Assembly: GCA_949130485.1 (NCBI GenBank)
Contig: OX422189.1
Span: forward strand, 4,772,720-4,836,719
Source of the DNA: Agelas oroides
Taxonomy: Eukaryota > Porifera > Demospongiae > Agelasida > Agelasidae
Length of the DNA stretch: 64,000 nucleotides
Direction of reading: 5' to 3'
The translations under genes were made by a program, and so were the position numbers. This document shows, one piece after another, positions 51,187 to 63,100 of this stretch (the stretch's first letter is position 1; every line of letters begins with the position of its first letter). The notes beneath the pieces were generated by a model. It ran no database searches and was not told the origin of the DNA. It saw nothing but the letters and a program-made list of their open reading frames with translations.

Positions 51187-51509
51187 TAGTCTCGTGCCCC
51201 GCCCGCGCGCGCCTCCCGGCGAGAAACGGTCTGGTGAACGAAGTCGAATTTCTTGGGCTTATTACCCAAAACGGGTAATGACCAATGAGATCGCGAGATC
51301 GGTAATTATTACGTAGCACTTCCCTTACAACAGTAAAATTTGTTCATATCTATTCGAGTATCCGTACCTTTTTTGAGCGGGTTGGCCGCAAAATGTTTTG
51401 ATCGTTGCTAGGTTACAATATCGCAAAAGCGTGCGCTAGCCCAAGAAATTCGACTTGGTTCACCAGACCGTTTCTCCTCGTGGGAGGGTGGGGTCTGGGG
51501 ACGAGACTA
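51187..51509. mobile_element. TAGTCTCG foldback MITE nested in the larger element
   Basis: 323 bp; TAGTCTCGTGCCCCGCCC and inverse GGTCTGGGGACGAGACTA, with AAGAAATTCGACTT-type inner pairing. ACGGAAAGG flanks both sides exactly (51178-51186, 51510-51518). Confidence 0.93.
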
Positions 51510-52134
51510 ACGGAAAGGGGCCTGGAATAATTTATCACGTGAGTGACGTAGAGGGTAGAGAGAAGGTAGAGAGAAGGTAGAGGACTTAATTGAGCGTAGG
51601 CAGATTGTCGATGTGCCCACGCACGTAATTGCGTATCGCTCGATAATCGACAGTACACGTAGCCGCGTCTAGTAGGAGCCCGTTCTGGCAGTTTTTTTTC
51701 GAACAATAATGGCAGAGAAGACTTGAGCAAAGCCTAAGAAAGGGCCGCCTTGGCGTTTCATAGCGCCCTGAAAGCCATTCTCCGGGCGGAATAAGCGGTC
51801 AGTTTGCCTAGGTAAGCGAGTAAGTTGGCGTGATTTTCGAATGTACGCTCTGAATACGCTCACCATAGCTTGCCGTACTGCCAGGTAATGTAGCGTAGTG
51901 TTGCCTAGTCCCGTTCTGTCAGCCATAAAGCTTTCGCAACGGAACGAGTAACGGGGTATATTCAGTCCATAAAGCGTGGGCGAGTTCATTCGTTCGCCCA
52001 ATTGTAATTAAGTTCTCTCTACCTATGACGTTTCTCACGTGATAAATTTTACCAGGCTCTCCCCTTTCCTTTCGATTTTTCGTTCGCGCGCGCGGGGAGG
52101 GCCTGTGAACGAGGCTAGCAAACTGCTGTACAGG

Positions 52135-53384
52135 TAAAACCTGGACTCTGGACTCTGGACTGGACTGTGGACTGGACTATGGACTGATTTTTGGACTGAG
52201 TTTTGGATTCAACTACGCATGCGCATCGTGGCAACAAGCTCTGTTTGACCATATGGCGTCGTCTAAGCATGAACGTTATATGCTCTGCCTCCGACTCAGA
52301 GATAAGCGATGTGGAGATAGGTGAAACACTTGTTTTACCAGTTTCGCCGTCGAAGAAGGTGTTTACACCAACCAAAAAGTAGGACATTAAATTTGTTTAC
52401 GCACATGCGTTGTCTGCAAGCTCATGTGATTGTTTGTTTGCGTTTACAGGCCACAAACAGTACTAGGAGGCCGGAGGGAATGTAGTGACAGTGAGTGTGA
52501 AAGCAGTGAAGGAGAGAGTGTGCAACCAAAACTGAGGACCTAAACGTGGAGTTCGAAACGTAAGCGTAGCAGCACACCCACAGTTTTACCAGATGTTGTT
52601 CCATGCCCAGCAACAAGTCAAACCCAGCCGGGAAGTAGCCTTTTAAGTGTCTTGCATCCCACTGTGCAGGCCCGCAATTCACAGGTGACACAGTCAATCA
52701 CTCCTGCTATTACACTTCATCAGCCAGTGCTACTTCAAGGGCAGCAGGTGTATATCAGTGCTCCTGTTTCAACTGTGGGAAACATGCTGCCTTCTGCAAC
52801 TCCCACATCTCTGTCCACTCCTAATACTAATCCGTTTTACATCAGATTCATTGCTGGCAACATTCGCATTTGCCAAGGATGCAGAAGTATATACTAAGAT
52901 GTGCAGATGGATCGGTTCCAGCACCTCCCTTTGATTTGTGTGTTGCACGTGCGGAACGCCGCTTGTTTCGGGATGCCACTGGGATTCTTAGAACACCTCA
53001 GAAGGAGCAACCTGCCCACTATATCATCTCAACATTTCATGTATCCGAGCTGTGGCTACTGACTTTGTTCCCTCCAGCATTGTTGTTCCACCTGATTCAG
53101 TGTGTTGCCATCACTGGGCCAAGTTCACAAAGAATTCTTGCGTCTTGCTTTTTGGACTCTTTACTTGATATGTTGTATTTTAGTGTCATGTTTTGCTACA
53201 ACAAACTGGCCCCAATTTATAGTCCAGTTCATAGTAGCCTTCTTGCCATACTTCAGGTGCTCAAAGACAGTGATGAAGGCCATAGAACGAGGCTCCTTGA
53301 GAATGATAGCATATTAAGTCCAGTCCAAAACTCAGTCCAAAAATCAGTCCATAGTCCAGTCCAGAGTCCAGAGTCCAGGTTTTA
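52135..53384 (+). mobile_element. DNA transposon with 75-bp inverted ends
   Basis: The left end TAAAACCTGGACTCTGGACT is mirrored at the right for about 75 bp, built of GGACT repeats. It holds a broken gene (52652-53158). No clear target duplication: CAGG precedes and CACC follows. Superfamily not assigned. Confidence 0.8.
52652..53158 (+). pseudogene. Broken transposon-encoded CxxC protein
   Basis: Three overlapping frames carry one continuous similarity. The first ends FYIRFIAGNIRICQGCRS. The second continues DGSVPAPPFDLCVARAERR and LFRDATGILRTPQKEQPAHY. The third continues HLNISCIRAVATDFVPSSIV then VPPDSVCCHHWAKF. I know the chain GNIxxCQGCR...PPFDLxVAR.E.R.FRD..G.LRTP as a recurrent domain in invertebrate transposon-associated proteins. 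Two frame changes (near 52895 and 53025) inactivate it. The upstream part has a spacer rich in Ser, Thr and Gln. Confidence 0.65.
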
Positions 53385-54007
53385 CACCAACCCCTGTGCA
53401 TTATGTGCATCCATATCCGACTCTCATGATCACGCACGCAGTTGCATTCCTACGCGCGCCGCTGTAGACAAAGCGATTCGAACCCCATTTGTCTCGCTTC
53501 CCAGACTGCAATCACACTTCACCTAAAGCCAAGTTGCTGTGACTCCAGCTGTAACCGTATACTTTTGGTTTCGTTGTGATCACAGTTTATGTACAGTAAG
53601 AGTAACATAGTAAGCCACACCGAATTTGTGGGTACAAAGCATCACAAAACCATGCAGGTGCAAATGTACATGTAAGTTAGTCACTACTGTAAGTACAGTG
53701 CTTATACAAATGACCACCTTCAACAAATTGCAGTAATAATCACGAGGCAATATAAGTATGGTCATATATTCTTACACCATCATACAATAACAACAAATAG
53801 CTAGTGAGGTGGATGTAGCTATCTCTTTAAGACAAAATTAGTGCAGTTTTAACCAATATTCTTAATCCTAACATCATTCTTTCTACTACAGTATGTGTGA
53901 TGCATACCTGTGCTAAGTAGGTGTGTATACACAAAAGACTTACCACTAACACAAGCTTACAGTTAGAGCTGGTAGCTATTACAATGACAGCAAAATGGGC
54001 TGGCACA
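53385..54007. other. No gene recognised; 3' flank of copy D
   Basis: Partly similar to the 3' flank of copy C near the stop (ACAATGACAG...). No exon seen. Confidence 0.4.
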
Positions 54008-54205
54008 CTATGTAAGAAAGTCTTTGGCTGAATGGCTGCCAGTAATGATCTGCATCAGCCTGATTCTATGAATTTTTGAGGAAATCCCCAAGTCACTCTC
54101 AAGGCTTTGCTCATCTAACTCACTGAGAATTTCACCATCAACAAACTCCCTTGCGACAGTCTCCTTGTACTGCCCTAAGTTCATTGCCTCAAAGAGCCTC
54201 TGAAC
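54008..54205 (-). CDS. SAM-domain exon of copy D
   Basis: 198 bp, ends IITGSHSAKDFLT and TAG. It differs from the other copies at EFVDGE, LESDLGI and SSKIHR. Confidence 0.85.
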   Translation of the reverse strand, partial: VQRLFEAMNLGQYKETVAREFVDGEILSELDEQSLESDLGISSKIHRIRLMQIITGSHSAKDFLT

Positions 54206-56248
54206 CTAGTATGGAGAAGAGGATTTTAGGAACACTCTCAGATCTCTTCAGATATCTTGTCTACTGCATTTCTTAAAATACCCTTTGACGTGAACTTAGC
54301 CACATGTCCATTATACATTACCTATAACCTATTATACCTATAACCCAAGCAAATTGGTTTTTCATCCCTCTCCATACCCACTTTAATTGTCTGTGTAGCC
54401 TTTTTTTATTTTGAATATTACTGTTGGCGGTTGGGGGGTCGGCAAAGATAAATTGGCTGAAATAAGGCTACACTACCATCAGAAGCACTACTTCAGTAGC
54501 TGCTGAAATATACCTTGAAATGACATTTTCACGGATCAATTTATAAGCAAGGCTAGTTGTTTAGTCGGCCTTGCACTGCTAATGTCTGGTAATGTAAAAA
54601 ACGATTGGCATCAGAACTTTCTTACCTGTGTGTTGTCCAGTGAATGCAAGTACTGTTTGTTTTCCTGTTTTGGACATGTGCTGTTGCTACTGTTCTCCAT
54701 TGGAGCAGATTCCAGGTTTAGCTTCTGGACTTGACTGTCTAATGAGAGAAGCTTCTGTGTCACTTGTTCTAGAGTAGACCGCATGTCATTTGGATGCTGT
54801 ATTGAGGGCAAATGTGCTTTTGCTGATGAAGGCTCTTCCTCTCCTCTTTGTTGTGATTTGCCAGTAATGATCATTGGTGAAGGTAATGGCAAAGGCATTC
54901 GGACTGCAATGGAAGATTCTAGCTCTACTCCTACCATTTCCTGGCCCTTCTGAACTTCAGCATAGAGCAGCGACTGCAGTCTGGCCGCACGAGCAGACCT
55001 CATTTCTCTCAGATACTTGAGCTTGCTTGGATGAAACTCTCTCATGATGTGCTTGGTGTCATCACAGAGTAGCTGTACTTCCTGAGTGCTGGGTGACTCC
55101 AGGACAGCTACTTCCACTTCAGCAAGGTAATCTGCTAGTGGAATATCAAGCAAAGTGATCTTTCCAGAATCTTTGTGGGCTGGTTTCTTGCTAAGTGAAG
55201 CAACAAGAGATGTTTCAACTTTACTTTCAGTGATACGAATAGGGCCTGACAGAATGGAGCTCGGAAACTTTTTGGCAGTAGCCTGAGGAGTGACTGTTTC
55301 ATCGATAAACATGACTGCCTTACATGGTATGCAGGTGAGAATATCTGGGAGATGTAGGCGAATGAGGGAAGGCTTGGTGGAGAAGTCACCTTCACAGTTG
55401 GCTTGGAGAACCTTCACACTATTTGTCGTGAAGCTGAATACTTTCAGGGCTTCCTTCCCATGGATCTCAATAGACTGAACTTTAAGGATTTCATTTTCCT
55501 GCACTGAAGAGCTCTCATCCGCTCCTGGGAAAGCTTTCATAGCACAAACCACTTTTGGAAGAACTTTTAGTGCCATGATGTCTGAAACCTTATGGAATGT
55601 GGTTCCATCCATACTCTCCCGTCGGTTAAACACCAGACCAAATTGAATAGTCGAGGCAAGAGGGACACTGTACACAGTACGCTGTGTATCTTTAATTGTG
55701 ACTACTTTCTGGTGTTTTACAAAATGGACATTATAAAGGTTATCTGTGATCAGTTCCAAATCTTCACTTTGACCATAGTAGCCACGTATAACTTTGACAC
55801 ATGCAGGAAGAGACTTGGAGTGCTTTTGTACAAATTGTTGAAGCAAAAAGCTTTCAGAAAAGGACACTTGATCTTCTGAATATAAATATTCACTCTCTAT
55901 TGATGCTCTACCAGACTGTAGCATGGATACTTCAGCATAAGAAGGATTGGACTCAGTATGAATGTCATCAGAAACATACGTTGCACACATTTCAGGAAAT
56001 TCGTACACATCTTCTGTGATATTGCCATGATTTTCATTCTCTAGCGGCTTTGGTTTCTTAGAAGCACTATATGGTGCTACAGTGGCAGTGTTTATGTGCC
56101 CTCCTGGAAGTGGGAATCCAGGACCACCATGGATGCTGGAGTAACGTTGACGTCCTTTGGTGGAATAGAATTGTGAGATGGACGAGGTTAAACTTCTTGA
56201 ACGTGATACAGTAGGAGGAGGTCTCTTGGTGTGTAGTTTGGGATCCAT
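54008..56248 (-). CDS. CABIT-SAM adaptor, GAREM-like, copy D (linker deleted)
   Basis: Coding exons 56248-54626 and 54205-54008, phase 0, 420-bp intron; 606 residues. The CABIT module and the block IMREFHPSKLKYLREMRSAR are intact. Relative to copy C, 137 residues are missing in frame at AHLPS/IQHPNDM (about 54800): the HVYESL and YEALENMYP tyrosines, PKVPPKG, the YVHFHP motif and the start of the coiled coil. The rest of the coil and the SAM domain remain. The frame is open throughout, so the gene may be functional but would lack most linker docking sites. The SAM exon begins VQRLFEAMNLGQY after CTAG. The start is the Met-Asp shared with copy A. Confidence 0.82.
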
Positions 56249-56648
56249 GTGGATTCCAGGTTTTGTTTACAGTGTTACCTGCATGGATATAGACATACAT
56301 GTACGTACATTTAGTTTCTATGCCTTTTTAATATTACTTTTGTACCGGAGTGGTATGCTTGTTCATGTATTTCTAAGATGCTAGGATTGTTGGTGGTCAA
56401 AAGGTTAAGGTGCTGGACTGTGGGTGAAAAGGCTCCAGGTATTGTCCACACTAGCAGCTGCAACATAACTTTTTTAGGGTGCATTCGATTTATGTTTGCA
56501 TCCTTCAGAGATGTCATGCTATCTGTTAACTCACAGAAATTTCATGTTACTAGCCTTAATTGGGCTATTGGAATCTACTTGTTAACTGGGCTAAATCAAA
56601 TAAAAACGATCATTCTCTCTGCAGCTGCAATAGTTCCACAAAGCCTGT
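56249..56648. other. 5' flank of copy D with a SINE-like head
   Basis: Partly similar to the 5' flank of copy C. TGGTGGTCAAAAGGTTAAGG TGCTGGACT... near 56390 resembles the tRNA-like head also seen at 35585 and 44627. No gene. Confidence 0.35.
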
Positions 56649-58035
56649 CCTATTATTATTATTATTATTATAATTGAGAAAACACACCAACATAGGTGTA
56701 AGAGACAAACAACTAAATTAAAATGTAAATTAAGTTAGTGAGAAGAGATAACAGAAATTACATATTCAAAGTCACTGCTAGACACACAACTAATTCTAAT
56801 ATCTCTAATTATGTTAGCACAAAAAAGGTCTTCAGGATAATAAGTCTTCTTATAGTTATGTCCACGGAGACAGTTGAACCCACACGGAGTATACACAAGG
56901 TTGGAAGAAACACGATAGATAAAAGAAACAGGGAACGAAGGATAGGACAGAGCAGAAGATAACAAGGATAAAGAACGAGCAAAGACAACATTGAAGAGAC
57001 TCAACAGACGGGCAGTATTATGAACTATTCTAGTATGAGAATTAGACGGGAGTTTCCAAATACGCCTCAAAATTTTATTGAAGGCAACTTCAATCAGGTT
57101 CATAGATGGGGAGTCTAGCCGCCACAGAGAGCATCCATACAAGGAGAGACAATATGAGCGAAACAGAAACGTTAAGGTGTGAGGATTGCAGAACTTAAAG
57201 TTGCAGAACAAAAGATTAGCCTTTTTAAGCAAGTCCCGGGACTTAAAAACAATGTCATCGTTGTCTGAGAGATTGTAAGACAGAATGTGACCTAGATGAC
57301 AGACAGAATTGAGGAACGCTAAAAGTTCACCACAAAAATAGATAGCAGTTGTACACTTGTCAGAAGGAGATAAACCAAAACGAATGAGTTGAGTTTTACC
57401 AGCATTAAATTTGAGACCATAGGAATTGGAAAAGGACTCACATAGACTGAGCATAGTGCGTAAAGCAGAAGGACACGGAGCCAACAAGATCAAATCATCA
57501 GCATAACAGAGAGCGCCAACAAACAAACCATCCCAGTAACAGCCAACTCCACACTCTTTAAGCTTATTCAATAAGATATCCATGTATATAGTAAACAACA
57601 CAGGGGACAGAACTCCTCCCTGACGAACGCCGTTAGAAACATTAAAAGAATCAGAGCTGGCACCATCCCAAGAAACACTACAAGATTGAGAGCTATACCA
57701 GCTGATGAGGAAGCGAACTAAAAAACTGGGAGTCCTTCGTTGTAGTAGCTGCTGAAACAGCAACGAATGATCAACAAGATCAAATGCTTTGCTGGCATCT
57801 AACAGACAAGCAAAGACAGAGGAGCCGTGAGACATGTAGTGTGCTGATATGTTCTTAACTAAGCCAGTACAGAGTGCGGTAGACATATGCTTCTTAAACC
57901 CAAACTGAAGTGGGGAGGTCGCAAAATATTGTAAAAGGATACACCATTCCAGGATTTTACTCAATGTTGGGGCAAGGGCAATGGGTCGATAACTATCAGA
58001 TAAGGTAGGATCTTTATGTGGCTTGGGAATCGGTT

Positions 58036-58040
<5 letters not shown>
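56649..58040 (-). mobile_element. 5'-truncated LINE with reverse transcriptase
   Basis: One open frame of about 435 codons begins inside the reverse transcriptase fingers (DSYRPIALAPTLSKILEW). It has DASKAFDLVDH (catalytic Asp block), NGVRQGGVLSPVLF, the catalytic CYADDLILL, and GLKFNAGKTQLIRF. It ends CVSSSDFEYVISVISSH at a TAA (56735). A hairpin ACACC-TATGTT-GGTGT and a (TAA)n tail follow. The endonuclease and the first ORF are missing; a (TA)n run lies at the 5' break. Non-LTR class is certain, clade not assigned. The frame is not broken, so the insertion may be recent. Confidence 0.88.
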
Positions 58041-58066
<26 letters not shown>

Positions 58067-58067
58067 C
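58041..58067. repeat. (TA)n microsatellite at the LINE 5' break
   Basis: About 13 TA units separate the LINE fragment from the next foldback element. Confidence 0.9.
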
Positions 58068-58542
58068 ACTGCAAATACAAATTGGTTGTTTTAACCACAG
58101 AGTGGTTGCCCTGGTTGCAGTCAAGCTGAAGAGACAGTGGTTATGAGAGGTTACTTTGGTATTACAGACTAATTGCATAAGGCAACCAGAAAGGCAACTG
58201 CCCTGATGCATAAACAACCTGGCCCAGTTCATCTTACAACCGCAATACACTGATAACCCTCAGAACATCTGTTGGGGGGGTGGGGGGGTCATTACAAATG
58301 CACACTTCAAAGTTGCAGTAAGGAACTTTTATGTTTGTATTACAACCATGATCCTGCTGATGGTAACCACTAACATATGAGTGTGAGAGAATCACCTGCT
58401 TGCATAATCAAGGCAGCTGCCTCTCTAGTTGCCTTATGTAACTAGTCTGTAATACCAAAGTACTTTCAAACCACTGTCCTTCAGCTTGACTGCAACCAGG
58501 GTAACCACTCTGTGTTTAAAACAACCAATTTGTTTTTGCAGT
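58068..58542. mobile_element. Foldback MITE with about 125-bp arms
   Basis: ACTGCAAATACAAATTGGTT...GGTATTACAGACTA at left pairs with the right arm over about 125 bp. The arms resemble those of the foldback element at 34828 (TGGTTAAAATGACC, GGTTACTGCAG). Confidence 0.8.
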
Positions 58543-60151
58543 ATACTGTGAATACTCAACTGTCATGCATTGCACATCATGGATTGTAAAGGGACGTTGT
58601 TCTCTTCTATAACATTTGCAACATGATGGTAAACTTTACAGCACCCTAACTCAGAGCAGGCATTCATTACATAGACAACAAACAGCTGGCCGCTACAATT
58701 TTTACACTGATACAACCACAAACAATAAGCGCTAAACATGCCTTACAGGGGGATCCCAACTATATTACACATTAATATTTCATCTGTACTCCAGATTTCC
58801 CATAAGCAATTGAACAATATTATTAAACTTGGTTTGACATAATCTAACAGAATGGGAAAAAAAATTCCCAGCTAGCCTGCAGGCATTGCATGTGAACACC
58901 AGCTAGCGGTAAGCAGAAAATAGTATCCATACTTAGCACTATAGTGCTGGCTACATGCAGTGCTCACTGAACAGTCATAGAATGGCTGGTTTATTTGACA
59001 AGTGTGATGCTGCGTGAGATGAAGTCAAGAAAAACAATAGTGCCTTCTCATGGGTAACACTGGGAAACCTGTGCGATAAGCTAACTTTGATCTTATCTTT
59101 CCGGATTTGGCAGTTTTTACAAATGGTGTAGGAACAGTAACAGTTGCTGTAAGTGCTTGCTAAAGTAGTGCACATGCAAAAATAAAAATAAAAAATAAAA
59201 AATAAAAAAATTTATATGTATGCTTCTTATCACGCCCAAACTTCACTACACTCAGCTAACATCTTTCCTTGATAGTTACTAAGATATCTTTCCTTGACCG
59301 GTTAATTAATGCCGATGCATATAGTTGTGCTACCAGTATAGAAGGTCCATCCATATTTCAAAGCTGATAATTCTTAGTTATCAGCGCTAAAGCACAACGT
59401 TAGGAGCAATTATAATAGCAGCATGCCTTTTTCATGTAGACTCACATTTCAAAAGAAAAGGATCTAGGAGTCATACAAGTAGGGCTCCTCATGGCAAATT
59501 GAACCAATTTCAAACCTGTTGTGCTAGAACTTATCTATCTGAGATACATAAAAGCCAGACCATAATAGTTCATGCACAAAGCTACTTTTTGGCCAATTTA
59601 TCTTGGACTCGAAAGGGCAAAATTCGGTTCAATTGACTTTTGAAGCTGAAATGAATGGATTTCACTTGATAGAGTATTAAAATAGTTGCATGGATATCTG
59701 AAGTATGACCTCCGATATAAAATCGAAAATCCCATATTTTGGCACATAACCTTTTGTTCTCTAAATATACTTCAAAGGTCATATTATAAACGTTGGCTAT
59801 TGTAACAAGGTCACTTGGTTCTTAGATTTCAGTACATACTTGATTCAAGTTTTCCTTTTGTCCCCTAATACAAGACTTACAAGTATATCTTACCGTCAAG
59901 AACGCAGTGATTGCAGCAGAATGCCTCTCGTCCTTTTGTCTGAATGCGCAGGTCGCAGCGCGATCATGGACACGCTGAGCTAGCGTGCGCATTGAGACGA
60001 AAAGGGGAATCCCCTAAGCTAATTCGGTACTCGTGTAGCTGGGAAGTCCCTGCAATCACAGCTCGACCGCACGTCACATGACTGCACCAGTGGCAGTGCA
60101 TGCAGCTAGGATAGTTTCAGTAAGCTGTATAGTGGAAAGGGGAAAACCAAC
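58543..60151. other. No gene recognised; 5' region of the Rag GTPase gene
   Basis: AT-rich to about 59900, then CpG-richer sequence just before the start codon, which may include the promoter. No TATA box stands out. Confidence 0.4.
59680..59850 (-). repeat. Dispersed repeat, partner of 12099
   Basis: Inverse copy of the repeat at 12099-12290, sharing CCATATTTTGGCACATAACC and ACAAGGTCACTTGGTTCTTR phrases. Confidence 0.65.
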
Positions 60152-63100
60152 ATGAAGAAGAAAGTGAGTACACGTTACTAATGATCTATGAATGTGTAAA
60201 ACAGCAGTGGTACCTGAGGCTGTAAATAAATAGATTTGTTTGCAAAGTCATGAGGTTTGCAGAAAGTACGGTGTGTTGTGGTGAGCCCCACTCTCTGTTC
60301 TGGGTAGGCAGTGTGCTTGTTAAACATCACAGTTTAACCCCAATCACTCTTTGAATTGCTTTTACTGTTGACACATGAGTGTAAAGCTGTTTTGACCATG
60401 ACTACAAAAGTAGAGTGATCAGTTGCACACTGAACATACAGCAAAAATGTCCAAATCTTGCCGCCCTCTGTAAGCAGCCTGACTTGTCTGCACAACTGCT
60501 AGCTATCATATGGTAGGTATTCAAGCTCCAGCTGTCTTTCCTGGCTACAGACATACCGAGAAACGTGCGACAGGTATAATATATATAGATCTATATGAAA
60601 AAGGGACAATTCAACTCGCTAGTGTGGAGCTCACTCACACTCGTCCTGATTATATTCAGTGTACTGTTATACTTGCATCAAGTATGCTGTTAGCATATTA
60701 AAATGTGGAGTACCAGATGGTCCCACCCCCTCTTGACTTTGCTTTGAAACACTTTATTCACATTCACATCATTCTTGTGATAAAATGGACCACCCCTTTG
60801 CTTTTGGCTTACTGTAAGACGTCATGTTCTGTGGTGGGTGTGGTCACTGGGTGGTGGAATCAGTGATGTATATGTGTGTTCCCAGTTGCTGTTTCTATGG
60901 CAACATTCACTGTGTACATTGTCTCCTTAGCTGCTTGTGTAGTATTTTGTGTAGTTGGCATGGTAGCACTACTTCATTGGCATACAACTGTGTGTTTAGT
61001 AACAGCTTTCAAAGTGCTTCCTGTGCTATGTTATTGAGCCAATGGTCATGTAAGTTCCTGGATCTCCAAGGGACAGGGACAAGGACAGAGGGACAATGAC
61101 AGGGACAGAGGGGCAGGGACAGGGACAGAGGGTCCCTGATTTAGAAACCTGAAGGGCCTGAACTGTAGCTTCGTTCCCAGGCCCTCTGCGCGAATTTCGT
61201 ACTGCAAGCGACGAACGCGCAGGGCCTGGGAACGAGGCTACCTGAACTGAGCATCACAAGTGTAGCAATGGTGCCACAAGTATTTCTAAATAACCACTGG
61301 ACAAGATGTCTGACTTACAAATGGTTGTGACAAGAAAGTGAGGAATAAATTCATGAATACTGGAGGGTGGTCTTACCACTAAGCTACTTAGACCCCTGAG
61401 CAGAAAAGTAGAAGACTTGCTACATAAGCAGCATTGCCTAGAGGCTTATGGTATTCAGGTCTTGGGATCAAACCGGCTGGAACCTGGAATTGTCTCCGTA
61501 GATGTAATTCTCACTTTCTTTTCGCATCGTCATTATTGGCTGTCGCTTACAGCAAGCTTGTGAATGTCTAGTCAACATTCCATAACTGCATGAGAGATGT
61601 ACTGAAGTTGTGTGGGAAACTATTTTTTTACGCTATCCTCAAACCAGGCTTTTTGTTTCAGACTTTGTTTCGCAGCTTTGGAGAATTTTGTCATAACCTC
61701 TGAGACAGAACGCTAACCCTGGATTTGAGGCTACTTTTATGCCCACAGAGTGTGGAGTCAATGTGTAGACATCATGCATGGATCTCTAAGTTTTATACAC
61801 CCATTCTGACCAATAAGATTGCAGAAAATTGTTTACTACTACTTTCGGTCTGGCTTGTTTTATATCTGGGACAAAAGGCATGCCCAGGTAGTAACCTTTA
61901 AACCCTCTGTTGTAAAGGAACAACGTTGATCATGTAAACATGGTGCAATCATGATTGTAGTGTCTGTGTTTTATCCATACACAACTGCATATACAGTACA
62001 TATCCTAATGTAAGCAGGGATTCCCGACATTCAATGTTCAATTAAATAATGCCAACTCTAGCAGTTGCCAAACCTCAAAGATTTGTGTATATTGAAAGAA
62101 GCTTTCGATGAAGTGATAAAATTTTCTTTGCAACTTCAATGTATGCAGAGTTATAGTTCTTCATACCTTAACGAAAAAAGATGAAAGAGCTCTCTTGTTG
62201 CACCAGTTGTACACAATTAATGATAGTTTCTGTGTGAAGAGTGACCACCAGGGGAAACATTGGTGGAACTTCCAGTTCATAAATCCGAAGAACTAAACTG
62301 TTTTTGTTTTTTTTTCATTGAAATCACTATGCCGTATTACAGTACTACCTCAATTATCCGAACTAGCTTGGACCACGCAAACTTTTTGAATAATTGAGAG
62401 TTTGATTAGTCGAGGTTACATTATTATTGTTTATAATATGCATGGGTTTGGGTGATAATTGAAGTTTGGATGATTGAGGTTGCCTGTACTCTGTGCAAGT
62501 GTCCACGTGCTTGCAGCTCAAGCAGGGAAACTGTGGATGAGTACTTGCACAGAGGAGGTGCTTGAATGGCTGCTAACACCTTCCCCCATGTAGGGACAGC
62601 AGCCTGTTTATGTATATATGACAACCAAGCTGAGATGGGCATGTGTTCATATCTAGTTGTTCCTCTCCTCCCCATCGTCAACCACACTTGTTCTTCCTCC
62701 TCCTTTATCCTGCAGGTGTTACTAATGGGCAAGAGCGGGTCGGGGAAGACCAGCATGCGCTCCATCATCTTTGCCAACTACATTGCCAGAGACACTAGAA
62801 GACTGGGAGCCACTAGTGAGTGCACAGGGGGAAGGCAGAAGGGACTGAATGAGGGATGTTTGAGGGACGTAGCTAGGATTTGCAGATGAGGAGACATCTG
62901 TGCCTGAACGCTAACTACACCACTGTAGATGCAGTGTAGCTTTCAGTGCTTTTAGTGCATGAGTAGATGTAGTAAGGGTCACCTTTGTTCAGTGTTCTGT
63001 GGATTTCATGGACACTATGTTTTATGAGTCAGACAAGTGAACGTCCCACAGGAACTTGTTAATGATAACATTAGTGTATGCTGTGTATGTGCTGCTATAA

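Larger units (their letters stand above)
51084..52117. mobile_element. TAGCCTCG-family element with two nested insertions
   Basis: Same element as at 49995, flanked by a perfect GCAAACTGC 9-bp duplication. It is longer because it holds a 46-bp palindrome (51097) and a 323-bp TAGTCTCG element (51187). Confidence 0.93.
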
